DNA of 64,000 nucleotides from Chitinophagaceae bacterium (GTDB lineage: Bacteria; Bacteroidota; Bacteroidia; Chitinophagales; Chitinophagaceae), in assembly GCA_023229465.1 (NCBI GenBank), contig JALNZE010000003.1, forward strand, positions 1 to 64,000. The letters run 5' to 3'. The notes beneath the pieces were generated by a model. The model was not told the origin of the DNA. It was given only the letters and a program-made list of their open reading frames with translations, and searched no databases. Each line of letters starts with the position of its first letter. Within the stretch, counting starts at the first letter, position 1. Shown here piece by piece: positions 1 through 7,824 of the stretch. The translations under genes and the position numbers were made by a program.

Positions 1-239
1 ATGACAGAAAGCAGGTGCAAAAATATTTTCATGTAAGCCACGTCAGATATGCAGCGTAGAGAATTCTGTATCACTAAATAACTAAACGATTAATAACTAA
101 AGAGTTAGGATTCGATTATGCAGCAAAGATTGTTAATGGGAGTATTATCCGTGAATCAATAGTTAAAACAAATAAATCAACTCAAAATCTTAACGATATT
201 GTCCTGCCCAAAAATTTCAGAATACAAAAAAACTTAACA

Positions 240-470
240 TTGGCTGCGGTTGTAGTAGCTGTTGCTTCTTTTTTTGCGGTATTAGCATCAGTATATTACA
301 CGTCAAAAGGGATTACTTCCGAAGAAGTAAAACACTTAGACAGCTTATTCCAATCGACTTCAAAATTATTGGACAGTATGCGGCTATCTCAAAAAGGGAT
401 TGACTCATCTCTTAGGACGGCGGTAAATGATTCGACAAATTTTTTTTTAATCGGAACAAAGCGTAAATAG
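240..470 (+). CDS. hypothetical single-pass membrane protein, 5' end unclear, possibly a truncated remnant
   Basis: I do not recognise this protein. The 76-residue reading begins with TTG and opens with one strongly hydrophobic segment (residues 2-22) followed by a hydrophilic tail rich in Ser, Leu and Lys. The same frame is open upstream as far as position 78, just after a stop at 75-77, and the upstream translation is protein-like, ending in a basic stretch directly before the membrane segment. No ATG or GTG lies in that extension. The gene may therefore have lost its original start, or carry a frameshift upstream. A run of nine T lies near the 3' end. It stands alone in a decayed, A+T-rich region, so it could be a pseudogene. 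Confidence 0.4.
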   Translation: MAAVVVAVASFFAVLASVYYTSKGITSEEVKHLDSLFQSTSKLLDSMRLSQKGIDSSLRTAVNDSTNFFLIGTKRK

Positions 471-520
471 CGAATCAGTATTTTATTGCCTTGTGGTTTG
501 ACATCAACCGTTCGACCGTA

Positions 521-734
521 AAGGCACTAACAGCCAACAGCGAGGTTTTTCGTCAGCGGGGGTGACGAATAGATCTTCATCTTTGTACTACTATCAGCGG
601 CATATCTGGCTGACCGAACACGGATGAGCAATAGAATATTTTTCAACTTTTGTATCTTACATCGGCTTCAGTTCCGGGCTAGACGATTTCCAAATGCCCC
701 GCCGAACGCAAAGCCCGAACGTTGGGTGCAAGCC
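521..734. repeat. candidate palindromic intergenic element (attC-like or REP-like)
   Basis: This non-coding stretch begins near GGCACTAACAGCCAACAGC and ends in CCCGAACGTTGGGTGCAAGCC. The end contains GTTGGGT, which fits the GTTRRRY core of integron attC sites, and lies next to a single isolated small ORF as cassettes do. The left end is only a poor match to the paired RYYYAAC core. I have the impression that similar blocks recur between small genes in Bacteroidota, but that is memory, not a search. Low-confidence classification. Confidence 0.3.
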
Positions 735-982
735 TAAAAACCGCTCCGGTGATAGTTTATTACTAACTTGAAAATGATTAGAACAAAAAATAAAGACATG
801 ATTAGTGCAACTGGAACCCCTTTTGCAAAGGGTTTTAATTTTTTTCTTCCCCGCACTGTCTCCCGATAGGGGACATTGCGGTTCTCGCATAAGGGAAGTC
901 TGTTAAAAACAGTAAACGTTTCGTATAAACCGCAATACATCGTTTCGGTTCTCCATATAAATTGCATTCATAACTTATATAG
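735..982. other. gene-free stretch
   Basis: No supportable gene. Short open frames on the minus strand here overlap each other in different frames, show no recognisable domain and have no plausible promoter, so I read the stretch as non-coding or decayed DNA between the palindromic element and the transposase remnant. Confidence 0.5.
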
Positions 983-1210
983 ATGAGTGTACGAAAAAAA
1001 TTGGGGAACCCGACGGGGTATTCTTCATCACTTTTACCTGCGCCAGATGGAAACCCTTATTTAAAATGGCTGATGGATAAACAACATAAACGTTATTGTC
1101 GTTGGCATTTTATCCCCTCATTTATTATTGATACCCAGCAAATGGTTTAATCGGGCATTGTTACGCATACCTGCCTGGTGGGATTATTTTGTGTATGTAT
1201 TTTACAACAC
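983..1210 (+). pseudogene. decayed REP-associated tyrosine transposase (IS200-like, RAYT) remnant
   Basis: From ATG 983 the translation starts MSVRKK. If one base is restored in the A7 run (993-999) the frame continues IGEPDGVFFITFTCARW and then KPLFKMADG, the usual N-terminus of Bacteroidota RAYT proteins (the FxTxxxxRWxPLF region of the Y1 transposase domain). A stop at 1078-1080 and further frame changes follow. A degraded VVGILSPHLL at about 1100-1135 resembles the expected VGYVIMPNHLH active-site block, but the HxH pair is not intact. No C-terminal part is recognisable. RAYTs are thought to mobilise REP-type palindromes, which fits the palindromic elements seen in the window. The assignment rests on motif recognition by eye. 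Confidence 0.5.
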
Positions 1211-1443
1211 TGAAAACTTACATTAAGCGAAAAAGGATATTTTAAAAATTACCGGACTATTTGAAAAGAGCAGGGTGGGATAGGGGGTTGTATTGGCGAA
1301 AGTTTATTTAGTGACTACAATCATTTTAAATGGGTGATTATCAGAAAGGAAGGGGAAAATCCGCAAGTGGGGGTATTCAAAACTTTCTTAAATTTAATTG
1401 TTGTAGGTAACCTTCGACATATATTGTTACTAATTCAATTTAT
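1211..1443. other. gene-free stretch
   Basis: No intact reading frame. It may hold the eroded 3' part of the transposase remnant, since short protein-like pieces appear in alternating frames, but none is long enough to assign. The small exported-protein gene begins directly after it. Confidence 0.4.
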
Positions 1444-1908
1444 ATGAAAGCTTTAGTATTTTTCCTTTTGACATTTCTTACAGTAAATGTTTATTCTCAA
1501 AAAAAGGAATTCATTCGCGTTTATAACTTAGAGGGAAAGAAAATAATGTATGGTCGAGATTATAAAATTACTGACTCGACAATTGAATTTAAAGACAAGA
1601 ATAAAATAATTCATTATGCTCAAATCGGTTTCATTAAAACAAAGCATTCTTTTGGACATAATATAGGAGTTGGTAGTCTTTTAGGAGTTGCATCATTAAG
1701 TTTATTTTCCTTAATGCCAAGTATTCAAAGTGACCTATTTGACAAAGGCACAATGGTAGTCTTAGTTTCAACTTTAATCGGTGCACCATCTGGAGCTTTT
1801 ATTGGAACAATTTCCAATATTTTTAAAAACACAAAAAGAGTTAATATTAATGGTGATATTGAGAAATGGGAAAAATTCAGAACTTCATTTCTAAGAATAT
1901 CAAAATAA
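1444..1908 (+). CDS. hypothetical exported/membrane protein
   Basis: The 154-residue product starts with a clear signal peptide (Lys at residue 2, hydrophobic 3-17, cleavage likely after YSQ, residues 17-19). A short, charged, beta-like region (20-70) follows, then a Gly-rich hydrophobic stretch (about 73-128) that could form two membrane hairpins, and a basic C-terminus. I do not recognise a family; small proteins of this kind, with a signal peptide, a beta region and a glycine-zipper-like hydrophobic part, are frequent in Bacteroidota. The gene is more A+T-rich than the genes to its right and stands alone between palindromic intergenic elements, so it may be an acquired cassette-like gene. 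Confidence 0.6.
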   Translation: MKALVFFLLTFLTVNVYSQKKEFIRVYNLEGKKIMYGRDYKITDSTIEFKDKNKIIHYAQIGFIKTKHSFGHNIGVGSLLGVASLSLFSLMPSIQSDLFDKGTMVVLVSTLIGAPSGAFIGTISNIFKNTKRVNINGDIEKWEKFRTSFLRISK

Positions 1909-2401
1909 AACTAACTGAGGCTACCTACAAAAGGCTTGGCGTTATGTCGGCGGACGGATAACGCAATTACTTCCTCGCAGATTCTCTCGGAGAGGACTGC
2001 GCTTGAGAATTGCATAAATCCGGTATACCACTGAATTTGATGAGAATTACGTGTTTCGAAATTATTCAATCGCTCGCTACCTGCTTGATATTCGGTGAAA
2101 ATGATATTCCTTTGTTTACAAATCGAAGAGTCCTCTACGAGAGAATCTTCGGAGAAATAATTTTTCAATAACCACGAGACTACTCCAACTAGAAATTCAG
2201 TTTCAAAAACGAGACCCTGCTCAAGTGTACCTCGAAGCTCCAATTATGATTGGTGCTTCTTTTTATCCAATAAAATCTAAATAGTTTTGTGTTAGCGTCA
2301 ATAAAATATACTTATATTCAATCCAGCGTATTTTATCGGGGGGGGGGACTTCAGCGTACTAAATTTCTTTTAATCATTTTATCAAAATAAATCAGTCGAT
2401 A
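1909..2401. repeat. gene-free stretch with hairpin and long inverted repeat
   Basis: There is no convincing gene here. The first part holds a hairpin with perfect 7-bp arms, GCGTTAT (1939-1945) and ATAACGC (1958-1964). A 19-bp segment at 1980-1998 (GATTCTCTCGGAGAGGACT) recurs inverted at 2129-2147 with one mismatch, enclosing 130 bp whose inner flanks also show weak inverted similarity. A 110-codon open frame on the minus strand spans this inverted-repeat structure, has no recognisable domain, and is probably not a gene. A 10-G tract lies at 2338-2347. Confidence 0.55.
2338..2347. repeat. homopolymeric G10 tract upstream of amidohydrolase
   Basis: Ten consecutive G residues lie 54 bp upstream of the amidohydrolase ATG, within the probable promoter region. 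Long G tracts are prone to slipped-strand length change. No other G run of this length was noticed in the window. Confidence 0.9.
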
Positions 2402-3706
2402 ATGAAAAAACAAATGCTTCTTCCGTTTATGATTGTGGGGTTCTTTACATTTTCTTTCGGCCAGTTTTCTCCGGGCTATTATGCATTGAAAGATGTGAAT
2501 GTAATTGATGGTGTTTCAAAAGCTGTATTGAATCATTATACCGTTATCATCAGAAATAATACGATTGAAGCCGTGGGTACTGTTACCGGTATCACTATTC
2601 CGGATTCCGCTACTGTTTTTAATTTTTCCGGTAAATATCTAATGCCCGGATTGATAGATACGCATATACACCTGGCTACTGAACCAACCAAAGAAGATAA
2701 CCGCGCAAAAGCAGAAAAGGATTTGTATGATATGCTGATGAAAGGCATTACTTCGGTTAGGGATATGGCCGGTGATGCAAGGGAACTGTCGGGCTTATCA
2801 AGGGATGCACTGGTTGGTGATATTCTTTCTCCTGATATTTATTATTCCGCATTAATGGCCGGCCCTTCTTTTTTTAATGACCCCAGAACCCATCAAAGTT
2901 CACAAGGAGGCAAGGCAGGGGAAATGTCTTATATGCGAGGTGTAAATGATACAACGAATCTTGAACTAGCGGTTGCAGAAGCAAAAGGCACGGGTGCGAC
3001 CGCCATAAAATTATATGCGCAACTAAATGGAGATTTAGCAAAAAGAATAACGATAGAAGCGCATAAACAACACCTGCAGGTATGGAGTCATACCGACTTA
3101 ACAATTGCCTCTCCACAGGAAGTAATCAATGCCGGTGTAAATACCATTTCACATGCGGGGATGATTGCCAGATGGCCTTCAACGAAGATACCGGTCGAAT
3201 GGAAAAAGCCCGGTCTTACCGAAGCTTTTTGGAATGAGGCGTTTGAAATGCTCCCCATAAATGAATACATAACCGCTATGCTGGCCAATAAAACCATATT
3301 AGACCCTACACTGCTGGTTTATAAGAGCCGGCTGGAAGAAAATTCTTTTCCTGATTCAACAAAAAAAGTCATCATTGCTCAATGGAATATGGCTAAACGG
3401 TTTACCAAATTAGCTTTGGATAAAGGGGTGCCGGTATGTACGGGAACAGACAGCGATGAAAAAAAGTTTGTGCAACGTGAAATGCAGCTATTAGTAAAGG
3501 AGGCCGGATTTACGCCTATGGAGGCTATTATCAGCGCTACAAGAATGGGCGCCATGGCTATTGGCATTGAAAATAAAACCGGAACAGTTGAAAAAGGGAA
3601 AATAGCAAACCTTGTATTGCTTTCCGCCAATCCTGCTTCAGATATTGATAACCTGGAAAAAGTAACATTAGTAATTAAAAACGGAAGGATGTATACTGTA
3701 AAGTAA
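2402..3706 (+). CDS. exported amidohydrolase (imidazolonepropionase-like)
   Basis: This 434-residue protein has an N-terminal signal peptide (residues 1-20, cleavage near FSFG) and a complete amidohydrolase metal site: DTHIH at 86-90, the Lys expected to be carbamylated in AIKLYAQ (K203), His in WSHTD (H230) and ISHAG (H251), and the catalytic Asp in TGTDSD (D350). The order and spacing match the imidazolonepropionase-like/prolidase-like branch of the metal-dependent hydrolases, whose exported members cleave cyclic amides or dipeptides. The substrate cannot be deduced from the sequence. The gene is monocistronic and converges on the serine hydrolase gene with a 60-bp gap. The G10 tract lies upstream of its start. 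Confidence 0.85.
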   Translation: MKKQMLLPFMIVGFFTFSFGQFSPGYYALKDVNVIDGVSKAVLNHYTVIIRNNTIEAVGTVTGITIPDSATVFNFSGKYLMPGLIDTHIHLATEPTKEDNRAKAEKDLYDMLMKGITSVRDMAGDARELSGLSRDALVGDILSPDIYYSALMAGPSFFNDPRTHQSSQGGKAGEMSYMRGVNDTTNLELAVAEAKGTGATAIKLYAQLNGDLAKRITIEAHKQHLQVWSHTDLTIASPQEVINAGVNTISHAGMIARWPSTKIPVEWKKPGLTEAFWNEAFEMLPINEYITAMLANKTILDPTLLVYKSRLEENSFPDSTKKVIIAQWNMAKRFTKLALDKGVPVCTGTDSDEKKFVQREMQLLVKEAGFTPMEAIISATRMGAMAIGIENKTGTVEKGKIANLVLLSANPASDIDNLEKVTLVIKNGRMYTVK

Positions 3707-3766
3707 GGTAAAGAACTGTGTGAAGCGAAAGCTTCCTTCTTCACAGATTCGCCTGTAAAATCAAAC

Positions 3767-5035
3767 TTAGTATTGGATCTGAAATTTGCCCAGATCGGGT
3801 AGATACTTTCGCTTCCTGGCCAACTCATATTCATAAACCATTCTACCCAAATTTTTCATGAAGGGGAAACCTACGGTTTCATAATCATACTGATCATCAT
3901 TATAAATACCATCACTGTTGCAGCTAATAGTGGCGCTGAGCATAAATTCGACCTTGTTTTCAAAGTCGGCTACATAAGTAATATCTGTCAGGAACCCATA
4001 GGCATCGCCCACTTTATTAAATATCCGGATATTGTTAGGCAATGGTCCTTTCTCTGAGCCATGTACCAAAAATTTACAATACGCATCCCAATATTCTGTT
4101 GAGTCGTAATAAGGATAGTTACTTTCCTTCGGGTAGGCGCTCATCCAGTGTTTCAGAAAAACATAATCATCATCGGTAAGGTTAAATTTTTGTTTACGGT
4201 TGGTAACTTCCGGAAATAAAACGGATTGCAGTATATGATGCTGGTCCTGCAAATACACACGGTTCTTTTCTGAAAAATTAAAGGGTTCATTCACCAGGTT
4301 GCCATTGCTGTAATAGCCTGTACCCAATTTTACAGTAAGGGCCGGAAAGGCAGCCTGGCTGTATTGGCCGGGCTTACTGTACAGAAGTACCCCGTTTGTA
4401 TCATAAAAATGAACGGGATTGGTATGCCTGTTTTGTTCCGCCGATTTACTTACATTTAGCCTGTGCCGTATGATGGCATCCGGATAGCCTTTATCAGTAA
4501 GCTTTTGCCGGATATATTCCTGCCCTAAAAACTCATACAAACGGTTAAAAGCGTCATTATCGCTTACCAGTAAAACCTGTTTGATATAATGTTCAATACC
4601 GGGCCGGCTGTCTTCTGCCCGGGGATGTGTGTATACAACATCCTGCCCTTCTGAACTGCTATCGGTGATCATGGTTGCCGATTTGGTAAGCCCTTTTATG
4701 TTTAATTCATTCAGTTTTTCAAGCGCCAGAAAAACAACGGGCATTTTAACGGTACTGGCAGGGTAGAAGTATTGGTTGTTATTCAGGTTATAAGTGAATT
4801 CCCTGAAGGAGGGTTTATTATTTTTATCACGATTGATTTGCGTGTACACAACCTGTACCCTGAAACTGTCGGGATGGTCAAGCATTCTTTGAAAATAACC
4901 CGGATGCTGCCGCAAAAGTTTTCTAACCAGCCCAGTATCCGGCATATTACCGGAGGCCCGCTGTTTTTTTTGTGTATAGGCGGAAGTAAAAATGGTAAAA
5001 CAACACGCGATAGCGAGGATAAATGATTGCATCAT
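3767..5035 (-). CDS. exported serine hydrolase of the class A beta-lactamase fold
   Basis: The product (422 residues) has a signal peptide and all three motifs of the class A beta-lactamase / D-Ala-D-Ala-peptidase fold: SxxK in PASTVKMP (about residues 94-97), SDN in LLVSDNDAF (about 158-160), and KxG in NKVGDAYG (about 341-343). It is longer than a typical class A beta-lactamase (about 290 residues), with an insertion between the SDN and KxG motifs. The Glu of the deacylating EXXLN loop is not evident, so it is better called a serine hydrolase than an antibiotic-resistance enzyme. Start choice: the first in-frame codon is a TTG at 5038; ATG 5035 or 5032 follows directly. A TATATTTG match on the minus strand (5043-5036) overlaps the start and may be coincidental. 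Confidence 0.8.
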   Translation of the reverse strand: MMQSFILAIACCFTIFTSAYTQKKQRASGNMPDTGLVRKLLRQHPGYFQRMLDHPDSFRVQVVYTQINRDKNNKPSFREFTYNLNNNQYFYPASTVKMPVVFLALEKLNELNIKGLTKSATMITDSSSEGQDVVYTHPRAEDSRPGIEHYIKQVLLVSDNDAFNRLYEFLGQEYIRQKLTDKGYPDAIIRHRLNVSKSAEQNRHTNPVHFYDTNGVLLYSKPGQYSQAAFPALTVKLGTGYYSNGNLVNEPFNFSEKNRVYLQDQHHILQSVLFPEVTNRKQKFNLTDDDYVFLKHWMSAYPKESNYPYYDSTEYWDAYCKFLVHGSEKGPLPNNIRIFNKVGDAYGFLTDITYVADFENKVEFMLSATISCNSDGIYNDDQYDYETVGFPFMKNLGRMVYEYELARKRKYLPDLGKFQIQY

Positions 5036-5111
5036 CAAATATAAAAAGCTTCTTTGGGTTTGTGGTGAATGTTTGGCATTTTGTTGTGCTTAAAACCAGG
5101 AAAGCTTTACC

Positions 5112-5119
5112 TACTTTTG
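5112..5119 (+). promoter_or_regulatory. Bacteroidota -7 promoter element for sdaA
   Basis: TACTTTTG fits TAnnTTTG exactly and lies 19 bp before the chosen ATG at 5138. It falls inside the longer possible reading frame, which supports the later start. Confidence 0.55.
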
Positions 5120-5137
5120 AGGTACAATACCTGTTAC

Positions 5138-6562
5138 ATGCCACACGAATCAATTTCTGTATTTGATATGTTTAAAATAGGTGTGGGGCCATCCAGTTCA
5201 CATACCCTGGGGCCATGGAGGGCCGCCCTGCGTTGCCTCGATACCATCAGTGAAAAATCAGCCATTGATAAAGTAGTGGCGGTAACGATTCTTTTATATG
5301 GTTCCCTGGCTAAAACGGGGAAGGGGCATGGTACGGATATAGCCGTAATACTGGGTTTATGCGGTGAAGACCCTGTAACCATTGATGTAAATGCCATTAC
5401 CCCCAAAATAGATACCATACGGACTGAGAAGCGAATACTGCTCGGCGGTCAGTCATGGATACCTTTCGTAGTAGCAGAGAATGTACAATTCCTGTATAAA
5501 GAATCCCTGCCCTTTCATCCCAATGGCTTATCCTTTTTGATTGAATTGAATACCGGTGAACAATGGTGTGAAACTTATTTCTCAATTGGGGGTGGTTTTG
5601 TAGTAAAAGAGGGAGAAGCCAATGGCGGCAAACCCGGTATTGACCTGCCTTTCCCCATTAATACCGCCAATGATCTATTGCATTGGTGCATGAATGGAAT
5701 GGCCATTCATGAAGTGGTGATGGAAAATGAGTCTGCCTGGCGAACAGAAATAGAAACACGCAAAGGACTACTTACTATATGGAAGAGTATGAAAGAATGT
5801 ACTTTCCGTGGTTGCCATGCAAAGGGTGAACTGCCCGGCGGATTGCAGGTTCGCAGAAGGGCATTTGACCTGAATAAGCGACTGATGAAAGGGCAAAGCT
5901 ATACTGATTATGATGGTTGGATGGCGTCTATCAAACGGGGGGGTAATGATTTTAAATACACATTAGATTGGGTTAGTTGTTTTGCTTTAGCCGTTAATGA
6001 AGAGAATGCTTCTTTTGGCCGCGTAGTTACTGCACCTACCAATGGCGCGGCCGGTGTGATACCTGCCGTATTGCAATACTTTATTGCTTTTTGTGACGGT
6101 AACGATGAAGATAAAATTATGCGGTTTTTATTAGTTGCTTCTGAGATAGGCAGCATTTTTAAAAAAGGGGCCACTATTTCGGCGGCTATGGGCGGTTGCC
6201 AGGCAGAGATTGGTGTTTCTTCCGCGATGGCCGCGGCGGCTTTAACGGAGTGTTTGGGTGGTACACAAAGGCAGGCATTGATGGCAGCGGAAATTGCCAT
6301 GGAACATCATCTGGGCCTCACCTGCGACCCCATTGGCGGCCTGGTACAAATACCCTGTATTGAACGAAATACCATGGGAGCCATTAAAGCCATCACCGCT
6401 TCTCAACTGGCTTTACAAAGTTCACCAGATTATGCCATTGTTAGTTTAGATAAAGTAATCAAAACCATGTGGGATACGGCTTTAGACATGAACAGCAAAT
6501 ACAAAGAAACGGCGGATGGGGGGTTGGCTACGCATATACCGTTGAGCTTACCAGAGTGTTAA
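5138..6562 (+). CDS. sdaA: L-serine ammonia-lyase (single-chain, iron-sulfur type)
   Basis: The 474-residue enzyme deaminates L-serine to pyruvate and ammonia. It carries the N-terminal signature MFKIGVGPSSSHT of the beta domain and, in the alpha domain, VTAPTNGAAG, the GGCQAEIG block and CDPIGGLVQIPC, whose cysteines are the expected ligands of the oxygen-sensitive 4Fe-4S cluster. The fused beta-alpha arrangement and length match the one-subunit SdaA family. The frame is open to 5069, but the conserved N-terminus begins at ATG 5138, just after a TAnnTTTG promoter. It diverges from the serine hydrolase gene with about 100 bp between them. Together with serA (55.3-56.5 kb) the window encodes both the first step of serine synthesis and its breakdown. 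Confidence 0.95.
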   Translation: MPHESISVFDMFKIGVGPSSSHTLGPWRAALRCLDTISEKSAIDKVVAVTILLYGSLAKTGKGHGTDIAVILGLCGEDPVTIDVNAITPKIDTIRTEKRILLGGQSWIPFVVAENVQFLYKESLPFHPNGLSFLIELNTGEQWCETYFSIGGGFVVKEGEANGGKPGIDLPFPINTANDLLHWCMNGMAIHEVVMENESAWRTEIETRKGLLTIWKSMKECTFRGCHAKGELPGGLQVRRRAFDLNKRLMKGQSYTDYDGWMASIKRGGNDFKYTLDWVSCFALAVNEENASFGRVVTAPTNGAAGVIPAVLQYFIAFCDGNDEDKIMRFLLVASEIGSIFKKGATISAAMGGCQAEIGVSSAMAAAALTECLGGTQRQALMAAEIAMEHHLGLTCDPIGGLVQIPCIERNTMGAIKAITASQLALQSSPDYAIVSLDKVIKTMWDTALDMNSKYKETADGGLATHIPLSLPEC

Positions 6563-6635
6563 TTGTGAAAAGTGAAATGCCATCGTGAGAGGATTTGTTT
6601 AATTGTTAACACGATTCTTCCATTCACCCATTCTT

Positions 6636-7799
6636 TCAATCATTCATTTCTTCAAGTACTACTTCCGAATAATCCCTTATCTCATTATACAGGGTTCCTC
6701 TTTCTACGGGTTGCCTTTTTGCCTGTTTAATCAGGTTTACCAGGTCGGCGGTACTCATGGAAGGATTTTGTTCTTCACTTCCGGCCATCGTGTATATTTT
6801 GGTTGAATCATCAATAGTACCATCAATATCGTTAACTCCAAACGACAGGGCTAACTGTGCATTCTGCCGGCCAAGCATGGGCCAGTAGGCTTTGATGTGC
6901 GGAAAATTATCCAGGTACAATCGGGATACCGCATACATCTTCATATCTTCTATTACAGAACTCTCTTTCAGATAACTCATATCATTATCCATATTACGGA
7001 ATTTGAGTGGTATGAATGTATTGAACCCACCTGTTTCATCCTGTAATTGGCGAAGCCTGTCCATATGATCAATGCGATGCGAGAAACTTTCGATATGCCC
7101 ATATAATAAAGTGGCATTACTATGCATGCCTAATTCGTGTGCCACTTTATGAATGTGTAACCAGCCTTCCGCATCCACTTTGTCTTCACAGATCTGTTTA
7201 CGTATTTCCGGATGAAATATTTCCGCGCCGCCACCGGGTAAAGAATCAAGGCCCGCTTCCTGTGCCAGGCGCATGCCCTCTTCCACCGGTACTTTCGCTT
7301 TCTTAAACATGTAATCCAGCTCAACCGGCGTAAAGGCTTTGATATGCAGGTCGGGGCGATGCGCTTTAATGGTTCTGAGCAGTTCGAGAAAAAAATCCAG
7401 GTTCATTTTAGGATGAACGCCACCTACAATATGCACTTCGGTAACCGGTTTCCCGTCATAACTTTTTACTATGTGCATCATCTGTTCAATACTCAGTTCC
7501 CATCCCTCCTCACGATTGGAATAGATGCGGGAATAGGAGCAGAATTTGCAGGCGAACACACAAACATTGGTGGGTTCTATATGAAAATTTCTATTGAAAT
7601 ACGTTTTATCACCATGTTTCTGTTCACGTACCCAATTAGCCAGTGCACCCAGGTAGGAGAGTGAGCCTTTTGCGAAAAGAGCCACTCCATCCTCAAAACT
7701 AATCCGCTCTCGGTGAAGTATTTTTTCACCTATCTGTTTGAGTCGCACATCTGCATTATTAGCTACCAAAATAGACGGATCAGAGAAGGGCGAGGTCAT
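6636..7799 (-). CDS. mqnE: aminofutalosine synthase (radical SAM), menaquinone biosynthesis
   Basis: The 387-residue radical SAM enzyme joins the enolpyruvyl-benzoate product of MqnA to SAM to make aminofutalosine in the futalosine route to menaquinone. The cluster motif is CVFACKFC (C80, C84, C87), followed by HIVGGVHP (about 123-130) and LPGGGAEI (187-194), which separates MqnE from its paralogue MqnC. The gene lies 25 bp downstream of the permease gene on the same strand. A TAACTTTG match (7823-7816, minus strand) 17 bp before the ATG could give it its own promoter. No other mqn gene is in the window, consistent with their dispersed positions in many Bacteroidota. The 3' end abuts a GAATGA-type repeat region. 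Confidence 0.93.
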   Translation of the reverse strand: MTSPFSDPSILVANNADVRLKQIGEKILHRERISFEDGVALFAKGSLSYLGALANWVREQKHGDKTYFNRNFHIEPTNVCVFACKFCSYSRIYSNREEGWELSIEQMMHIVKSYDGKPVTEVHIVGGVHPKMNLDFFLELLRTIKAHRPDLHIKAFTPVELDYMFKKAKVPVEEGMRLAQEAGLDSLPGGGAEIFHPEIRKQICEDKVDAEGWLHIHKVAHELGMHSNATLLYGHIESFSHRIDHMDRLRQLQDETGGFNTFIPLKFRNMDNDMSYLKESSVIEDMKMYAVSRLYLDNFPHIKAYWPMLGRQNAQLALSFGVNDIDGTIDDSTKIYTMAGSEEQNPSMSTADLVNLIKQAKRQPVERGTLYNEIRDYSEVVLEEMND

Positions 7800-7815
7800 A
7801 CATATGATTTGTACG

Positions 7816-7823
7816 CAAAGTTA
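7816..7823 (-). promoter_or_regulatory. possible Bacteroidota -7 promoter element for mqnE
   Basis: On the minus strand this reads TAACTTTG, an exact TAnnTTTG match 17 bp upstream of the mqnE ATG and just beyond the stop of the upstream permease gene. Confidence 0.4.
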
Positions 7824-7824
7824 A

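Noticed and set aside
657..967. Two 77-codon open frames on the minus strand
   Set aside because: They overlap each other in different frames, are short, and one overlaps the palindromic element.
1911..2243. 110-codon open frame on the minus strand
   Set aside because: It covers the hairpin and the 19-bp inverted repeat, has no recognisable domain, and no plausible promoter.
3767..5035. Acquired class A beta-lactamase
   Set aside because: The serine motifs are present but the deacylating Glu motif is not evident and the protein is about 130 residues too long; no mobile DNA surrounds it.
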